Source: Xestospongia muta (Eukaryota > Porifera > Demospongiae > Haplosclerida > Petrosiidae). Taken from it: a stretch of 64,000 bases of DNA. The notes beneath the pieces are model-generated. The model searched no databases, was not told the origin of the DNA, and was given only the letters and a program-made list of their open reading frames with translations. Below, in pieces: positions 20,352-34,100 of the stretch; position 1 is the stretch's first letter; each line of letters opens with the position of its first letter. The stretch is taken from assembly GCA_963693285.1 (NCBI GenBank), contig OY848917.1, forward strand, positions 2,978,501-3,042,500. The letters are read 5' to 3'. Made by a program: the position numbers and the translations under genes.

Positions 20352-23300
20352 ATGTGTGCAGTACTGTACATGCACATGTTAGCATTAAGATCTCACCCCA
20401 CTATTCATATCAAGGTTTCTCTGTAGTAATACATTTTAATGGGGAACCTACATTCATTGTACACAATCATATTATGTGTTGGTATAAAAAACAAATCATA
20501 GTACATGTGATGTGACTTCCGGAACATTTCCCCACTACTGAACAAAGTTTACTAGCTACAGCCTACATGATGTAGTACGTTAATAAGAAATTGGACACTG
20601 ATATTATTGATAACTTGGTCTGTTTGTTAATTACATCCATATTTGGAGTAATTGGTATAGTGTAGGGATTTATTATAGATTATTAATCTCTAATACATCG
20701 TATATCGTGAGATGTAATTTTCCCTTTTCCTTTACTGTTCCAGCTGTTTCTTTACCGAGAATATACCCCTTATGTGCATTAATTCCCCTAATATAAATGT
20801 ATATGATTACAATGATAAACAAACTGTAGCAATATCTTTACGTGCAATCATGCAATAGAATTAGATACAGCTGTGAGATCCTTCAAATCAAAGAGCCAAC
20901 GAAGAAGCTTGTCTGAAAACTATATTTGAGACAGATCATCGTCTTTCTTGCCTGTTTTTGTTAAGGTTCTTGTCGTGTACATAATTGTACTGTGATTAGT
21001 ACCTGTAAATTGGAATAGTTTGTGCTTCTTTGGAATAGATTGGAGATGTAATTGTAAAGTGATTGGTCCTGTTATAAATTGAATATGTACTTGAAGTACT
21101 TAAAGTTGAATGAGTCATGTGTTATTAGTTTTACTATGATCTTGTTAAACATTATTATCACCAATAACTCCTGAGCTTTGTCATATTAAAATGTCAGTAC
21201 TAATATTTCTATAGTAATAATGTTATTAATCCTAACCTGATGATCGTTTGTTTATATAACATCGATCCATTATTGGGACAAATATTTCTTCCATATGTAC
21301 ACATGTAATGGTGAAAACTGAATTATAATGGTTTATTTTTACTGACATGTTGCCAAATTAAAAGGATATATACTCCATTAAATAAGTTTTGGGAAGAACC
21401 TATAGTTTTTTCTAAATGTGATTTAGCATAAGGTAAAATAACTAGATTTGACTTTTTGACTGGAAATAGTAAAAATAAGTTTACTTACAGAATGTACTAT
21501 TGAAAAGAGAATATTTGAAGCCTGTTACATCACTTATTTGTTCTGCTATTGTAGATGGATATGTGACAGCAACACCCACCCAATAAAATTGGTTGTGTTT
21601 GGGGGACTTCTGTTATCAGTGTTATGTAAACAATAAACCTATAATTGATTTTTATTGTCTTGGTCACTAATTAAGTTACATCAATTACGTGACATTCGAG
21701 ATAGGTCTCCGTGCCACATCTGTATGTCTTTTCTTCTAAAATGACCTTTACATTGTGTGCTGAAATCTTAAACTGTCTCCCCTCTGTAGTGTTTGGATCA
21801 GGTTGGTACATGTATATATAATAGGGGTTGGTCCAGCTATCATATACTTGTACTTACATATAATATGCTTATAACATAGGCTGTTTTTTCAGAGATTTTA
21901 TTTTACTGAAAAATCCCATTAAACTGAATAATGAGTCTTGATTTTATTCTATCTTGTACCACATCAACATAAATGTTCTTTACGTGTACTTAATAAGATA
22001 TTTGCAATATCGACATATCCTCTTTCTAAAGTAATACTTGAAGCAACATTCATGATAGGTTTTGATTTTACGTGACTATCAAATGATCTATATGCAAACT
22101 GAACACCTTTAAATACACATAAATTGTTTAATGCATTATATTACTGAGGACAAACAGAGAAGCCCACTGTGTACATACATGACAGTTACCACCCTTAGTA
22201 TACAAGACATCTGCATGTAATAAGTGTCAGGTAGGAGGTTTTCAAAGAATATGCAATAATCCATTGTTTTTTATGGCTCATATTTAACCAACTCCCACAG
22301 AATACGCAAACATGTACACTAAGTTAATTTAATGTGTTGCCAACTTTTGTAAGGTTGCTATTGCATTCATTAAGATTATAGAGAGACACACTTTTATTAT
22401 GATAATTAGAATACCAATATTAAAACAGTAAACTAATTAAAATAATACACCTGTAGGACACCACCTGCCTTTAACTGAAGTGTCCTCAATACAAAATTAA
22501 TGAAAGTATTAATATGTGGACATAACAACCAACCAAATTTGATACAGTTCATACTAAATAATTATGCTATTGTGTGTTGAAGTTTTATCGTAATTGAAAC
22601 CACGTTAACTCTTTTTGGACTTAAATCTAATTAAATCACATAATCTAGCCACAGGCTTAGGGGAATTTATGATATCATTGTACTCAGCATTCCATGAAAT
22701 AAGCTACAAAAATATAATAACAAGAAAGTACATTCCGTACACAATCACATTTCATTTTCATGTTTAAGCATTAAACGCTCTCTGTCTAGTTGTGCATAGC
22801 AATTGCTGTGTCTTCTGTTGGTGTATTGATAACATTAGTGAGTGTTGTTTACGTATTATACAACAACTAGAGAAGGTTTGCCAACAATTCAAATTGTTGT
22901 CACTGGTGTTGATCATGATTGAATCTATTAACAAATATTTTAATCGTCAATGTGTTAAAACTTATTTAACCCTGCAATCAACTCTCTAAATCTTCCATTA
23001 TCAATATATTGGTTACCATCCCAAAGTTGTATAGTGTAGAACTTCTAACTTCTGACGCCTAAACACTAAAACCAATTTCAAGATCCCTGATTGTCTCTGT
23101 GAAGACATTTCAATATCTGTTGTGGGTGTTTTGTCTGGACCATCAAAATACTTTTAAATACAATATACAATATATGTACATGTAGCATTGAGTGGCTGTT
23201 AACGAGTGGTTAAGTGGTATTGTACTGCCATAGTAAAACAACCTCAATAGAATGTAATCAAGGTTAATTACAGAAACAAAACCTAAACAAGTGACTAGGC

Positions 23301-25018
23301 ATAACCTTACAGGTGCATTGGTATTAATTTAAACAATTATATTGTAGTAGTCTATTTGAAATAATAACTATAGTACATAATAATACGTATTTATAGTACT
23401 GATCTACTAAATTAATGTTTGGTTTACAATAAGCCATTCTTGGTTCAGTTCCAGGGATTATCTCCATTCTATACACAGGCTACAGGTTTACCCACAACAC
23501 AACGACTATCTCAATAGTTTGTGGGTTTTAAATACATTGTATATAGTAAACAATAATGTGTTTCTGTTCTGTTTTCAAATGAAGCAAATAATAACTGTCC
23601 GTGCTTTGTTGTCGATACACTCTTTATTAGATCTGTTCCATAGAAATTGTTCATGATATAATACATGATGTCTCACTTGAACTTAATTTTCACAAGTATG
23701 TGTTTCATTTATGATATGTACAGAAGCCTCACATAAGACACTGAATTAAACCAGTACCAAATAACCATGGGATTGATTGTCTGACACATGAAGCAGGCTA
23801 GGCATCCTACAATTGTTTTGATATCAACGAATGTCTACTTTATTGTTATACACCACAAAGAATAACTTTACACCGGTTGCCATGATACACAGCAAAACTA
23901 ATAATAATTTTTATAACACTACAACATCACACTAGCACTCATCAGCAACACTATTACTGTTTGTGTCACATTTCAATCCTCTAGCAGAATATAGTAACAG
24001 CAGTATCATCAGAGCAATCTTAGAATATTATTATAATTAAGTCTACAGTGAGATATACCATTATACTGTATAACCAACTAATGAAATTAATTAGGAGCAT
24101 TTCAAGGTATATGTGTTAGGAAGTCTGTTCGTTTATTGTATTGAGTAAACATTCGTTATCTGACTTATGTTCATTGTTTTTGAGGTTCGTATTAGAATAC
24201 AAGTGTACATTGTGGTTACAGCATCTACTGTTTCTCACTTGATAATGTTAACCAGAGTACAACATACATACATACATATATTTGAGCATCAGTACTTTTA
24301 TATTCCCAAATCCCAATAGCAACATAGTCATTTTAAAATTAGGATTTTATTGCCTGGCATGTAAGGTGGCCCAACTTGCTTTTAATCTTAACCTTCTGTT
24401 AATATGGCATCTTTAAAATAATTATAAAATGATTTTTTGATGTAACCAGTATGAAGATTTTGTCATCGATACCACTATTCCGTAGTGTATAAACATAGTA
24501 ATATAATTATTATGATTGTTACTGTTTTACTAAATACCTAGAAAAGTTCCAAAATAACTGTTTTAATAGTTTGTGTTCTGTATGTGTTACATACAGTGCC
24601 AACAAATGCTTAAAGCTATTGTTTATAATGAACTATTATGCATAAATATTAATATATTATGAATACAGAGCTAATTCCCAAAACACACTGTTTGTGACTC
24701 CTTCACAAACATAATGACATAAGGTCATAGTTCGTGTACATCACCAGGAATGACTTCAGTGATAGTGCATTCCCTTTTTCCAATTAAACATTTAGACAAC
24801 CGATGTTATCATAACAATTCTATGTGCCATTTTAATAATTAGCGATTCACATTTCCTTATAGAAACAAATTAGTATATTATTTTAAAGATAATATTGCAT
24901 CCTGTGTAGATGTTATCGCATGAAATCTGTCCAAGGGAAATCAACTGGTTGTTATTAGACACATTAATTTCCAGTTGGCATTCAAATGACATAATTGTTC
25001 AAATTAAATTTTGTACAA

Positions 25019-25405
25019 ATGGAGGGATTGATAGATGAGTGGGTGGAGTGTTTGCTCAAATTAGTACAATATTTAAACTGTCAAAGGTTACATTTATCCT
25101 CGTTGCATACATACTTGTATATACATCCTTCTTCTTATGATATGAATTATTATAAGCGATCAGATAATTACACAGACAGGTATAATTCTAAAGCATCAGA
25201 TATCAATGACTGTTCAAGAAAACAGACCATTTATGGTATGCATTTTAAAAATTCCATACCGTTGGGAAAGTTTAAAGTTTTCCACTCATCCCCTGCAAAT
25301 CCGATGATAATAAAACTAAGTGTTTATTGTTATGCTGAGATAAAATTTAGACATAACTCATTACCTTTGAACGAAAACAGGAAACTCAACTTGAAACATC
25401 ATTAA
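25019..25405 (+). CDS. doubtful 128-codon ORF
   Basis: Open from the ATG at 25019 (MEGLIDEWVECLLKLVQYLN...). It has no signal peptide, no recognised domain and an unbiased composition. At this AT content one frame of this length is about what chance predicts in a region this size, and there is no nearby promoter or polyA evidence. It may be spurious. Confidence 0.12.
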   Translation: MEGLIDEWVECLLKLVQYLNCQRLHLSSLHTYLYIHPSSYDMNYYKRSDNYTDRYNSKASDINDCSRKQTIYGMHFKNSIPLGKFKVFHSSPANPMIIKLSVYCYAEIKFRHNSLPLNENRKLNLKHH

Positions 25406-26401
25406 TTACAATCACAACAATCCCTTCAATGATGTCATTATGATAGTTAACAAGTCTACATATTATCGTTAAGATACATTCTAAATACTTGACACTTCTT
25501 CATTTTCATAACATGTTACATTTTATTTTGGTCCCAAAATCCTTTTCCCTCATTTATCATAGTAGTTACAGACGATGTTGAAAAATCTACCGATTGGTTC
25601 TTCATTCTCAGTGCAGGTACAATACAATATAGTAGTAATGTACCATCTCAACTCAAGATATTAGAAGTACATTTCTTGAACGGATTGTGTAACAATGTGT
25701 AACATACATGTACATGTAGTGTTTTTTGACTGCAGAGTAAGATCCATTTAAAATAGATAGTTTTGGAACATTAATGACCGTCCAAGCGTCACTAAAACAT
25801 TAATTTACCATCCATTAACATAAGGTAATTTTATTAACAAATGTTATCATACAGAAAGTTAACTTCCATCTTGAAGTAAGGGGACTCTGTTCAAGAATCT
25901 AAGTCTGCAGTATCCAATGATAGGGTATAGTTTGTAGAGCTGGCTTTCAGATTTATGGACCACCATTAACAGTCGCTTTATCAACACATGAGAAATGGCT
26001 TGATCAACAATATTGTTTATCATATTCTCCCTTTCTAAATTACCATGTTTAGTTTAACAGTTTGTTATAGCGTAAGGGACCTTCTTTAATGGATGATAGT
26101 CTACATGTAGTTTCAAAATAAATGGTCAACATTCTAGTGTGTCTCTTTTTTTAGTCTAAACCAGCTTGATATACATGATATAATCCCCAATGTGGTTAAG
26201 AACTAGCTCGAGTTCAAAGATAAGTTTTCTTTCCTTGATGAATTTCCCAATTAGAAAACATTGCATATCTGGCAGCTGCATTTCCCTGCCTTTATCAGCA
26301 CATTGGTACCAGCACAACAAATTATTGACAAAAAATTGCTAGAGTATTAAATACATGTGTGGTTTGTAGACACATGTATATATATATATATATATATGTA
26401 C

Positions 26402-26434
<33 letters not shown>

Positions 26435-26859
26435 GTATATGTACATGTACATGTACATGTACATGTATACTGTATAGTCTTCTTTCAAATTGTATTAGTG
26501 GGTAATTTTATGGGAATATACTATGATCTGTACACTAAACATATGATTACATTAAATTACCCAAAAGAATTCATTACATGAATTGACACTCTTCTTTCTT
26601 TCATGTATGAAGTACATATTACAATAAGACACAGTTCAATGTGAATGATTATTTTGTGGTTATAGTACTATTTCATTTTTGATTCATGTCCCTTCTATTG
26701 TCTTTAAAGTGTTTTCTTTTAACTTCTATCAAACATTATACCGACATTGTATTGACATTATTCCTCTCTTGTGATAGGCCTTGTGAAGACATTTTCTTTT
26801 CCACTTTTCTATCCATAACATACATTTAATTCCTTCTCTTAACAATATACTGTGGCTTT

Positions 26860-27009
26860 GTTCAACATCACCTTTATCTTCTCGTGTCTATTGTGTCAAA
26901 CAATAACTGTTGCTTAATTACTTAATTCTTCATTGTTCAACATCACCTTTATCTTCTCCTGTCTATTGTGCCAAACAATAACTGTTGCTTTAATCACTTA
27001 ATGTCTTCA
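26860..27009. repeat. 75-bp tandem duplication
   Basis: Two copies of a unit containing TTCAACATCACCTTTATCTT and CAAACAATAACTGTTGCTT, starting at 26861 and 26936 and differing at a few bases. Confidence 0.85.
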
Positions 27010-28501
27010 AGCAATATACAAACATAACCTTTTTGATTCAATCGTTAAAGTTGTCACTAAGTGTTGAAGAAAGTCGTTTAACAATGTGCATTTGTATTAA
27101 CAATGTCTGTATGTTGTTAGATGTAGTAACTTAACAATTTGTAGTAGTACCAGGACCAATTTCCTTTAATTATGTGTTACTATTAAGTACATTACATCAT
27201 CTCCTGTGTCCGATGTTACTATGTTTAATAGTGGATGTGATCTGATTCAACTGTGGATGAGGAGTTTTAGCGAAAGGGCTCCAACACAGGACAATAATAC
27301 AACCATCAAAAATGGATGAGTGGAAATAATGATGCCACTTCATCAATTTGGTTAATTATTATATATGTTTTTACTGTATTGAGTAAACTTCCTAGAATTA
27401 CATTACTTTAGTGGCTTCACTATGTTTTTTTAATACTCAAACATGTTTTAAATGGCAATATCTGTGTATTGGTAGCACAAGTAACTTTAAAACCATATAA
27501 ATGTAAACTTGAGTCTTGCACGCTGTTATTGGGAAGTACAATTGGTGAATTTGAAAATTGAACAAGAAAAGACAAAGTTATGATAGAAAAATGAAGGTCA
27601 AAGTTCACACGAATAGACTTTTGTTACTTTTGTCATAAAGAAATCAGTAAAGACAGAACAAATGTCTGTTGTATTAAGAAGTCAAGTTATGTGTGGAATA
27701 CATAGATTTTATTCATTATGTAAAATTTTGTGAAAGAAGATGGAGTTTGAAGGATATATGTGAGGAGTTGTGATAATTATATATGTATCATCTTGTGGTG
27801 GACCAAAGAGAAAACAAGTTAATGTCATTTCTAATGTTACTATATACCAAATTATTATGTTTGTTTTGTATATGCTGTAATGTTTATAAGGTATTAATGA
27901 GTTTTGAATTATGGTTTGTTGGTAAACATATTCACTTATCCATACATTGGTTTTTATAATAACTGTAACATCTGTTAAGAATAGATTCATATACCATGAG
28001 CTTAGAATACAGAGGTCACCATAGTATCAACAGCTGTGAGTATCTACATTAGTGATAATACTGAATAATAGGCAGCTGTTTTATATTGTTCTAATAGTAT
28101 AATTATATTGCTAGCTTAATAATACATACATACAGCATAGCTGCAAGTATATGCCTTGTATAAGTAATGCAATAACTTGCTACTAGTTGGTAAAAGTTGA
28201 TTTATTATCGCTTAAAGATCTTTCTGTCAAGGTGTTTCAATTAAAATAATGAACTCATGTCACAAGGAGTGGTTAGTCCCATGTGGTCCCATTACTCAGA
28301 CCATTTTCAAACAGATGTTCGCCACCAGCCGTCTATTGTCAAAAACTGAAGTATACTTGCAAGTTGCAGTTATAAATTATAATTAATATAATATATATTA
28401 AAATATAACTATTAATATGTTAATAAATTATTATACGATGACAATGAAATAATTATATCAACTTCCGGGGGATGTCCAGCTTCCAGGCAAATTACCACTA
28501 C

Positions 28502-28509
28502 TATAAAAA
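28502..28509 (+). promoter_or_regulatory. TATA box of the TGF-beta ligand gene
   Basis: TATAAAAA, 222 bp upstream of the start codon, predicting a transcription start near 28530. An ETS-like CTTCCGGGGG lies about 40 bp further upstream. A good acceptor (TCTTTTGTTGCAG, ending at 28678) allows a 5'-UTR intron before the coding start. Confidence 0.55.
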
Positions 28510-28730
28510 GGCAATGTTTTACTTGGTTGAGTATCAAGAAAGTCAAGAGCTGTAAAAATCCTAAATTGCAATTTGCGATTCCAAATTGTTACTGGATTTA
28601 CATACCAGTTTCATCTCGAGTTAGCAACTAGCTAGTTAAGCAGTTAATCGGTGACATTTTTTATATCTTTTGTTGCAGCTGCAAATTTCGAGCAAACAGA
28701 CTCTCCAATTCCTGCACTTGCCGACGCTAA

Positions 28731-29926
28731 ATGATGACGCATTCACTGAAAATACTGTCCTACTTTGTAGTCACCTTCGCCGTGACCTTGTCTCTACCTC
28801 TGATAAAATCGAACGACGTAAGAAGCATTACGGATAACGAAACGGCACCTCCATACATACTAGATATCTTCAATACTTTCTCGAATGATACAAAACTTAC
28901 GCCTGTTCAACACCAGTACAACACAATTCGTTCCTTTGAGAACACTGTCAACGAAGGTAAATAGACATAACTTGTATAAATAATTATTATATATATATAT
29001 ACAAATAGTAATGTATTTTATATTTACAAGATTTATGTTCTGTCTTCCTTGCTCTTGTAGGTTGCAATGATTCAAAGTATAAATTCATATTCGATTTATC
29101 CCCTATCAAAACTCAGGAGGATGTATCAAAGACTGAATTAAGAGTGTATATAGATGTATTTAAAACACAAACTAAAGAGTATGTCTTTACCCTTTGCTAC
29201 CTGAATAATACCGAGATTGACAAAATGAAAGTAACTCACGAAATAAAACAATCTCAGTGGATAACATTTGCAGTGGCACCAGCTGTGTACGAATGGGTGA
29301 AGGTCAGTTCATCAGAACCACGGGGTTTTATAATAAAAGTTGAGTATACAGACAAAAAAGGACTAACTTGTGAAAACGGTCATTTCAAAATTATTAATTT
29401 GAGAGATAACCCCACAACACAACCTTTATTGGTTGTTTACACATACGATTATGAGCCAAGAATATTTCAAACTCTAGAAAATGCATTGAAATTGAAACAG
29501 GAAAATAATGTTACTCGCAGACGAAGGGCAACGATAGGAGATTTAAAAGAAAAGCATTGTGGCCTTGTGGATTTTACAGTTACCAAGCAAGAAATAAACA
29601 GTGTTTTAGGCCGACAAGGAGTAGTAATGCTTGTCCCTGATAAGCTGAAAATAAATCTCTGTGGTGGTCTTTGTGAAGCTGGAAAAAGGATCAAGTCTCT
29701 TCATTCAACATTGCTAAACCTTCTCCTCTCTCAAGAGGATACCAGTGTTCCCAACGCCCACAACCACACGAAATGTTGTGTTCCTATTAAGTACGAGTCA
29801 ATCAACTATGTTCTAATGGACAAAAACAAAAGCCCACCTTTCTATGAGACATCAGTGCTGCCATTTGTTGTTGCCAAGCAATGTGGTTGTGTCTATTCCT
29901 ATACTAAAGAATATTCAAATAGTTAA
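28731..29926 (+). CDS. TGF-beta superfamily ligand precursor
   Basis: Two exons, 28731-28956 and 29061-29926 (104-bp intron, phase 1), 363 residues. A signal peptide covers about residues 1-27. The propeptide has the family signature KFIFDLS...ELRVYIDVF and LVVYTYDYEP. A furin site RRRR at 228-231 releases a 132-residue mature ligand with exactly seven cysteines in cystine-knot order: C242, C276-GGL-C280, C314-C315, C350-G-C352. The secreted dimer should bind serine/threonine-kinase receptors and signal through Smads. Oddities: the usual GW..WI..P motif between C242 and C276 is missing, and the chain runs 11 residues past the last cysteine, where most members stop after one or two. It cannot be placed in the TGF-beta, BMP or activin branch by eye. 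AATAAA lies at 30202-30207. N-glycosylation sites include NVT just before the cleavage site. Confidence 0.95.
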
Positions 29927-30885
29927 GATCTTTATCTTCTATATTTTTTTTTGTCGGGTAAGTTGGCATTTCATGATCACAGGCAACTCTTCATCCTACT
30001 TGATAATATTATGTTATATTCAAAGTTTACTAAGAATTTGGCTGTGCAACATAGCATAGCATTTATATAATTGTTATTGTTAGTATATTAATTTTATTAT
30101 TATATCTTCATTGGTAACTGTGTTATGTTACTATTATATATTAAGTAAATTATTCAATCATTTATTGTATTATTGTATCATATCCAGCGTCACTTATTTA
30201 AAATAAAGTTTTGTATATTTTTCTTATATAAAAGTTGTTTTCTTAAAGTTGTTATAGTTTATTTAAGAGAAGTAACGCTATATTGGAAAAAACCTATAAA
30301 ATACTCTCTGTCTCATAAACCATGGCAAACATTGTTGATAATTCACTTAGTAGAAGACACAAGATATTGGCAATGTTGCTCTTGATCTCTTGGGTGTGTA
30401 GGGAGATCAATTAGCCCTCTAATAGACATCAAAGCTACATAGCATACCAATCTTAAACACCACTCCCAATAAGCTTACATAGAAACCACACAAAAGGGTT
30501 TGCCAGTAAGTTGGTATATACTGTTGAAATGGACACGTTTCATGTAAAACCCTAATCGTATTCTCTAAAGAGGAGTACCATGAAGGATACTAGCTATGCT
30601 GTTAGACAGTTCATGTATCTATTTGTTGTTTATTCATTCATTTGCCACCATGTATGTTTCTTAATGAATCATTAGTAGCATTACTTTTCAAACACTATGT
30701 CTGGTACAACAGTCAACTTGTAAGAGAGCCCTTCGCATTACAATCATATCACCTGGATGATATCAATTTATACAAAAATTTCACTAAGCAATGGTTGGCT
30801 AGTTTGATATCACAACAGATCTAATTAATAAGTCACTATGCAATTAATTATGTGGGAAGATTCATCTGTGCTTAACACAATTAGA

Positions 30886-31111
30886 AATTAGAAAAGAAAT
30901 CTCACAAAACAAGCCATAGAACTCTAATACAAACAGTGACACCAAACTATTAGTCACAACCTAATATGATACAACAATGCAAAAACTATAGACATTCCAA
31001 TTAGAAAAGAAATCTCACAAAACAAGTCATAGAACTCTAATACAAACAGTGACACCAAACTATTAGTCACAACCTAATATGATACAACAATGCAAAAACT
31101 ATAGACATTCC
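30886..31111. repeat. 113-bp perfect-phase tandem duplication
   Basis: Two adjacent, almost identical units starting at 30886 and 30999 (shared AATTAGAAAAGAAATCTCAC; one visible difference, GCCATAG versus GTCATAG). The identity indicates a recent duplication. Confidence 0.92.
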
Positions 31112-34100
31112 AATCAAGACACATCACTTATTTTCATGCTAATATTAATAACAATACCAAATCAAAGGATTGTTTAGGCCTTAAAATGTGATATCTGCTA
31201 CATCATAGCAAAAAAATATCAATCAAAAAATAGAGGGGTAGATTTTAACATAATCCCTTTTATTTTTTTCTGGATATTGGAAACAGTACTATAGAACAAA
31301 TTAATGATCTTTGGGTAAGTTATTACATTATACATAACAACTATAAAACATTATCCATATATAGTCTCTTGTGTACTGCCTCATTTAACAGTCAGTTCGG
31401 AGGGCAAAATGATTATATATGTGATTAAAGCTACCCGTTTTCACGCCTACATTGTTGCTGAAGACAAAATGTTACATTTCAGAGATATGCATTTGACTGA
31501 ACTTATTTTAATTGTATTTATAACAAAATATAATCTTCTTTAACAGGTGGTGGATGAATGGACAGATTGATAAGCAGACCAAAGAACAGATGTAAGGATT
31601 ATAAACCTCAATTTCCACAAATAATGGAAGAGTATCTCAATACATAACAAATCCACATATTGCCGGATATGCAATTATTACACTGCCATGCATGAAGAGA
31701 GAGAGAGAGAGAGAGAGAGATATCTATCATTTCAATAATTCCAATAAAAACACTTACAGCTAAGAGGCACGACAGTGGTCTAACTTTTATTTCAACTTTA
31801 GACCATAATCATTTAATCAAGTTAATCATTGTAGTAAATACGAGACCAGAAGTCTCTTCTTCTAATTCAATAAACACAATTGATATTACTTTCATTCACA
31901 ATGCACTATGCTTATATGGTTTCCTAGTAAATACTTCAATACGTACTGCTAAATAACCTAGTGCTTACTCTACAAAATATAATGTATAGTGCCTTCATAT
32001 GGTGTCTCTTACATAAGTTTATCTTGTGTCTACATATTTGCTTTTCCAAGCATCAATCCATCTAGCCAGTCAACCAGTGAAAAAAGTAATTAACACATTA
32101 TGTTACAGACAATAATATCATTGTCTGTTGATTTAACGACGTAATAATAGACAATAGTTAGGACATCAGTTAGAATTACATCTTAAAGCATGTGTGGCCT
32201 TCAATATTGAGTTTCCATTAACACATCATTTTCATGTTGTGTTAACGACAATATATCTACATACTGTGATAGCTATAAAGTGTAACTGTATGACCTCTTT
32301 TCATATAGACTCATTCCTGTTCCAGACATGAGACTACAAAGTAAGGACAAAGATATCAGTTATCAGCAAATTAAGGCCAGTCATATTTGGGTTGAGGCCA
32401 GGCTCTCATAATAACATCCAATTCTCAAAGCTATCATTATGAAAGATAGACTACACAATATCTGTGTACATAATGGTACTGTTTGTAATGGAAATGAACC
32501 AATCTGTTTGGTCTGTTACAAGAGTACTCAAGATCATTAAATTGTGAAAATATGGTTTAGTTTATAATCAAAACTTTAAACAAAGATGGTATGATAGATT
32601 GTGAAAAGCACAGAGCTAGTATTGTGAGTACAATAGTACATGAATATAATTATTAACGCAGTGAATTAACCAGGGGATTGTATTACATAGCTTCTGATGG
32701 CACAATAAAAATACCAAAGGTCAATGAGCTAACACAATTAATCAAAGATATTACTATTGTTGTCATAACAACAGTACAAACAATTATGACTACGCTTTCC
32801 AACTCAATACAGGGAATGTTTGTTTTGTTAAACAATTAATCAATAGATACAAAAATGAAGTAAATTAAACATCGTCTATTCACTAAACTGAACCACTTCA
32901 GAAAAATCCTTTGTCAAAGGACACTCATTGTTGAGACAAATCACATGAGATATAAGTAGTGAAAGTATATGGTTCTAATTAATGACATCAAGAGAGTTGA
33001 CATTTCCTCTTTACTAAGAATGATAATGACCAAAAAAGGTATTTTGTCACTTTAAAGGTTAATCATCATAAAATGGAGAATTAAAAGAGGTCATTTTTAA
33101 ACTACAACATATACCAACATACCAACAGGTTTTCTGTTATATTTTATACATCAATAATATAGACACATAAGAGTTGTACATACACATACAATTGTCATGA
33201 TATTAGATGAAAGCATAAATATTGTTCAATTGTGGATTAATAGAACCATTTCAAAATATCACAGTCACTTAAAACAAGGCTTGTTGAGTCAACACCTGTT
33301 CTCTTAGCAACCAAGTAAACACTTATTCTGATCTGATCCATAGTCTAAATAGAATGCCATTATTAAATTGAATCATCAAACATCACTTCAGAAATGTCAT
33401 GAGATTAATGTCGTTCGTTATAACCAAAGTGATACAATGTCCTAATGAACATCCTGTGTAGGTTGTTTATAATTTCCATCTTAAGAATATTGTTACACGA
33501 AATAGTTTTAATCGCTTTATTGAAAGGATCTCTTATCCAACTAAAGTTGGTAAGACTCTCTGTTACATAGCCATTGAGAATGTTTTATTGACAGGTGACA
33601 ATCAACAAACAATGTCTGAAGGATGTGTCACTGAGGAAAGTCTGACAATTCAATTAGTTTCATCATATACTGCGTGTATCTTGCTATGTCAGACACTTCC
33701 TTGATTAGCACATATGTTTTGTCTTAGTTTGTTAAATATTATTATCTATTATTGTATATGTAATTAAGGAATATATCCCAGAAATAGCTAACACAAATCG
33801 CACATAAAATTCCCAATAAAACTTGACATTTGTACATATCCTTTAAATAAACTATCCTGAGTCCTTGTGGAATATTCACTCAATTTCAAACATATATTTA
33901 CCAGTTCTTTGATTAAGTTGTCTTAACAACACAGTATGATCATTATACAACAATCATTAAAGACACAATGCAACATTACATTTTAAAGTTTTTCCACAAA
34001 CCCTCATCAAAGTAGAAGTGTCCTCCAAAGCAACATGAGTATAAGGACTGCTCTAACAAAGAGTGCTCTTTATTAAAGAGTCCAATGAACATTCCTCTGA

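Larger units (their letters stand above)
19900..28500. other. 8.6-kb region without a supported gene
   Basis: AT-rich. Contains a (TG)n tract at about 20315-20350, an AT/ACATGT microsatellite at about 26376-26470, a 75-bp tandem duplication at about 26860-27009 and CATA repeats near 24270. Open stretches of up to about 60 codons occur on both strands at roughly the frequency expected by chance. It is the upstream flank of the TGF-beta ligand and may hold its regulatory elements, which cannot be read from the sequence alone. Confidence 0.4.

Noticed and set aside
20744..20900. Good acceptor (CCTTTACTGTTCCAG) followed by a plus-strand open stretch of about 33 codons
   Set aside because: No upstream exon or domain; length within chance.
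21671..21847. Minus-strand open stretch of about 58 codons (contains YQPDPNTTEGRQF and CGTETYLECHVID) that reads like protein
   Set aside because: No convincing acceptor or partner exon; stretches this long are expected dozens of times by chance in AT-rich DNA of this size.
22608..22705. Minus-strand stretch after a good acceptor, reading LISWNAEYNDIINSPKP and RLCDLIRFKSKKS, and another at about 23000-23170
   Set aside because: No in-phase join between them could be found and no family was recognised.
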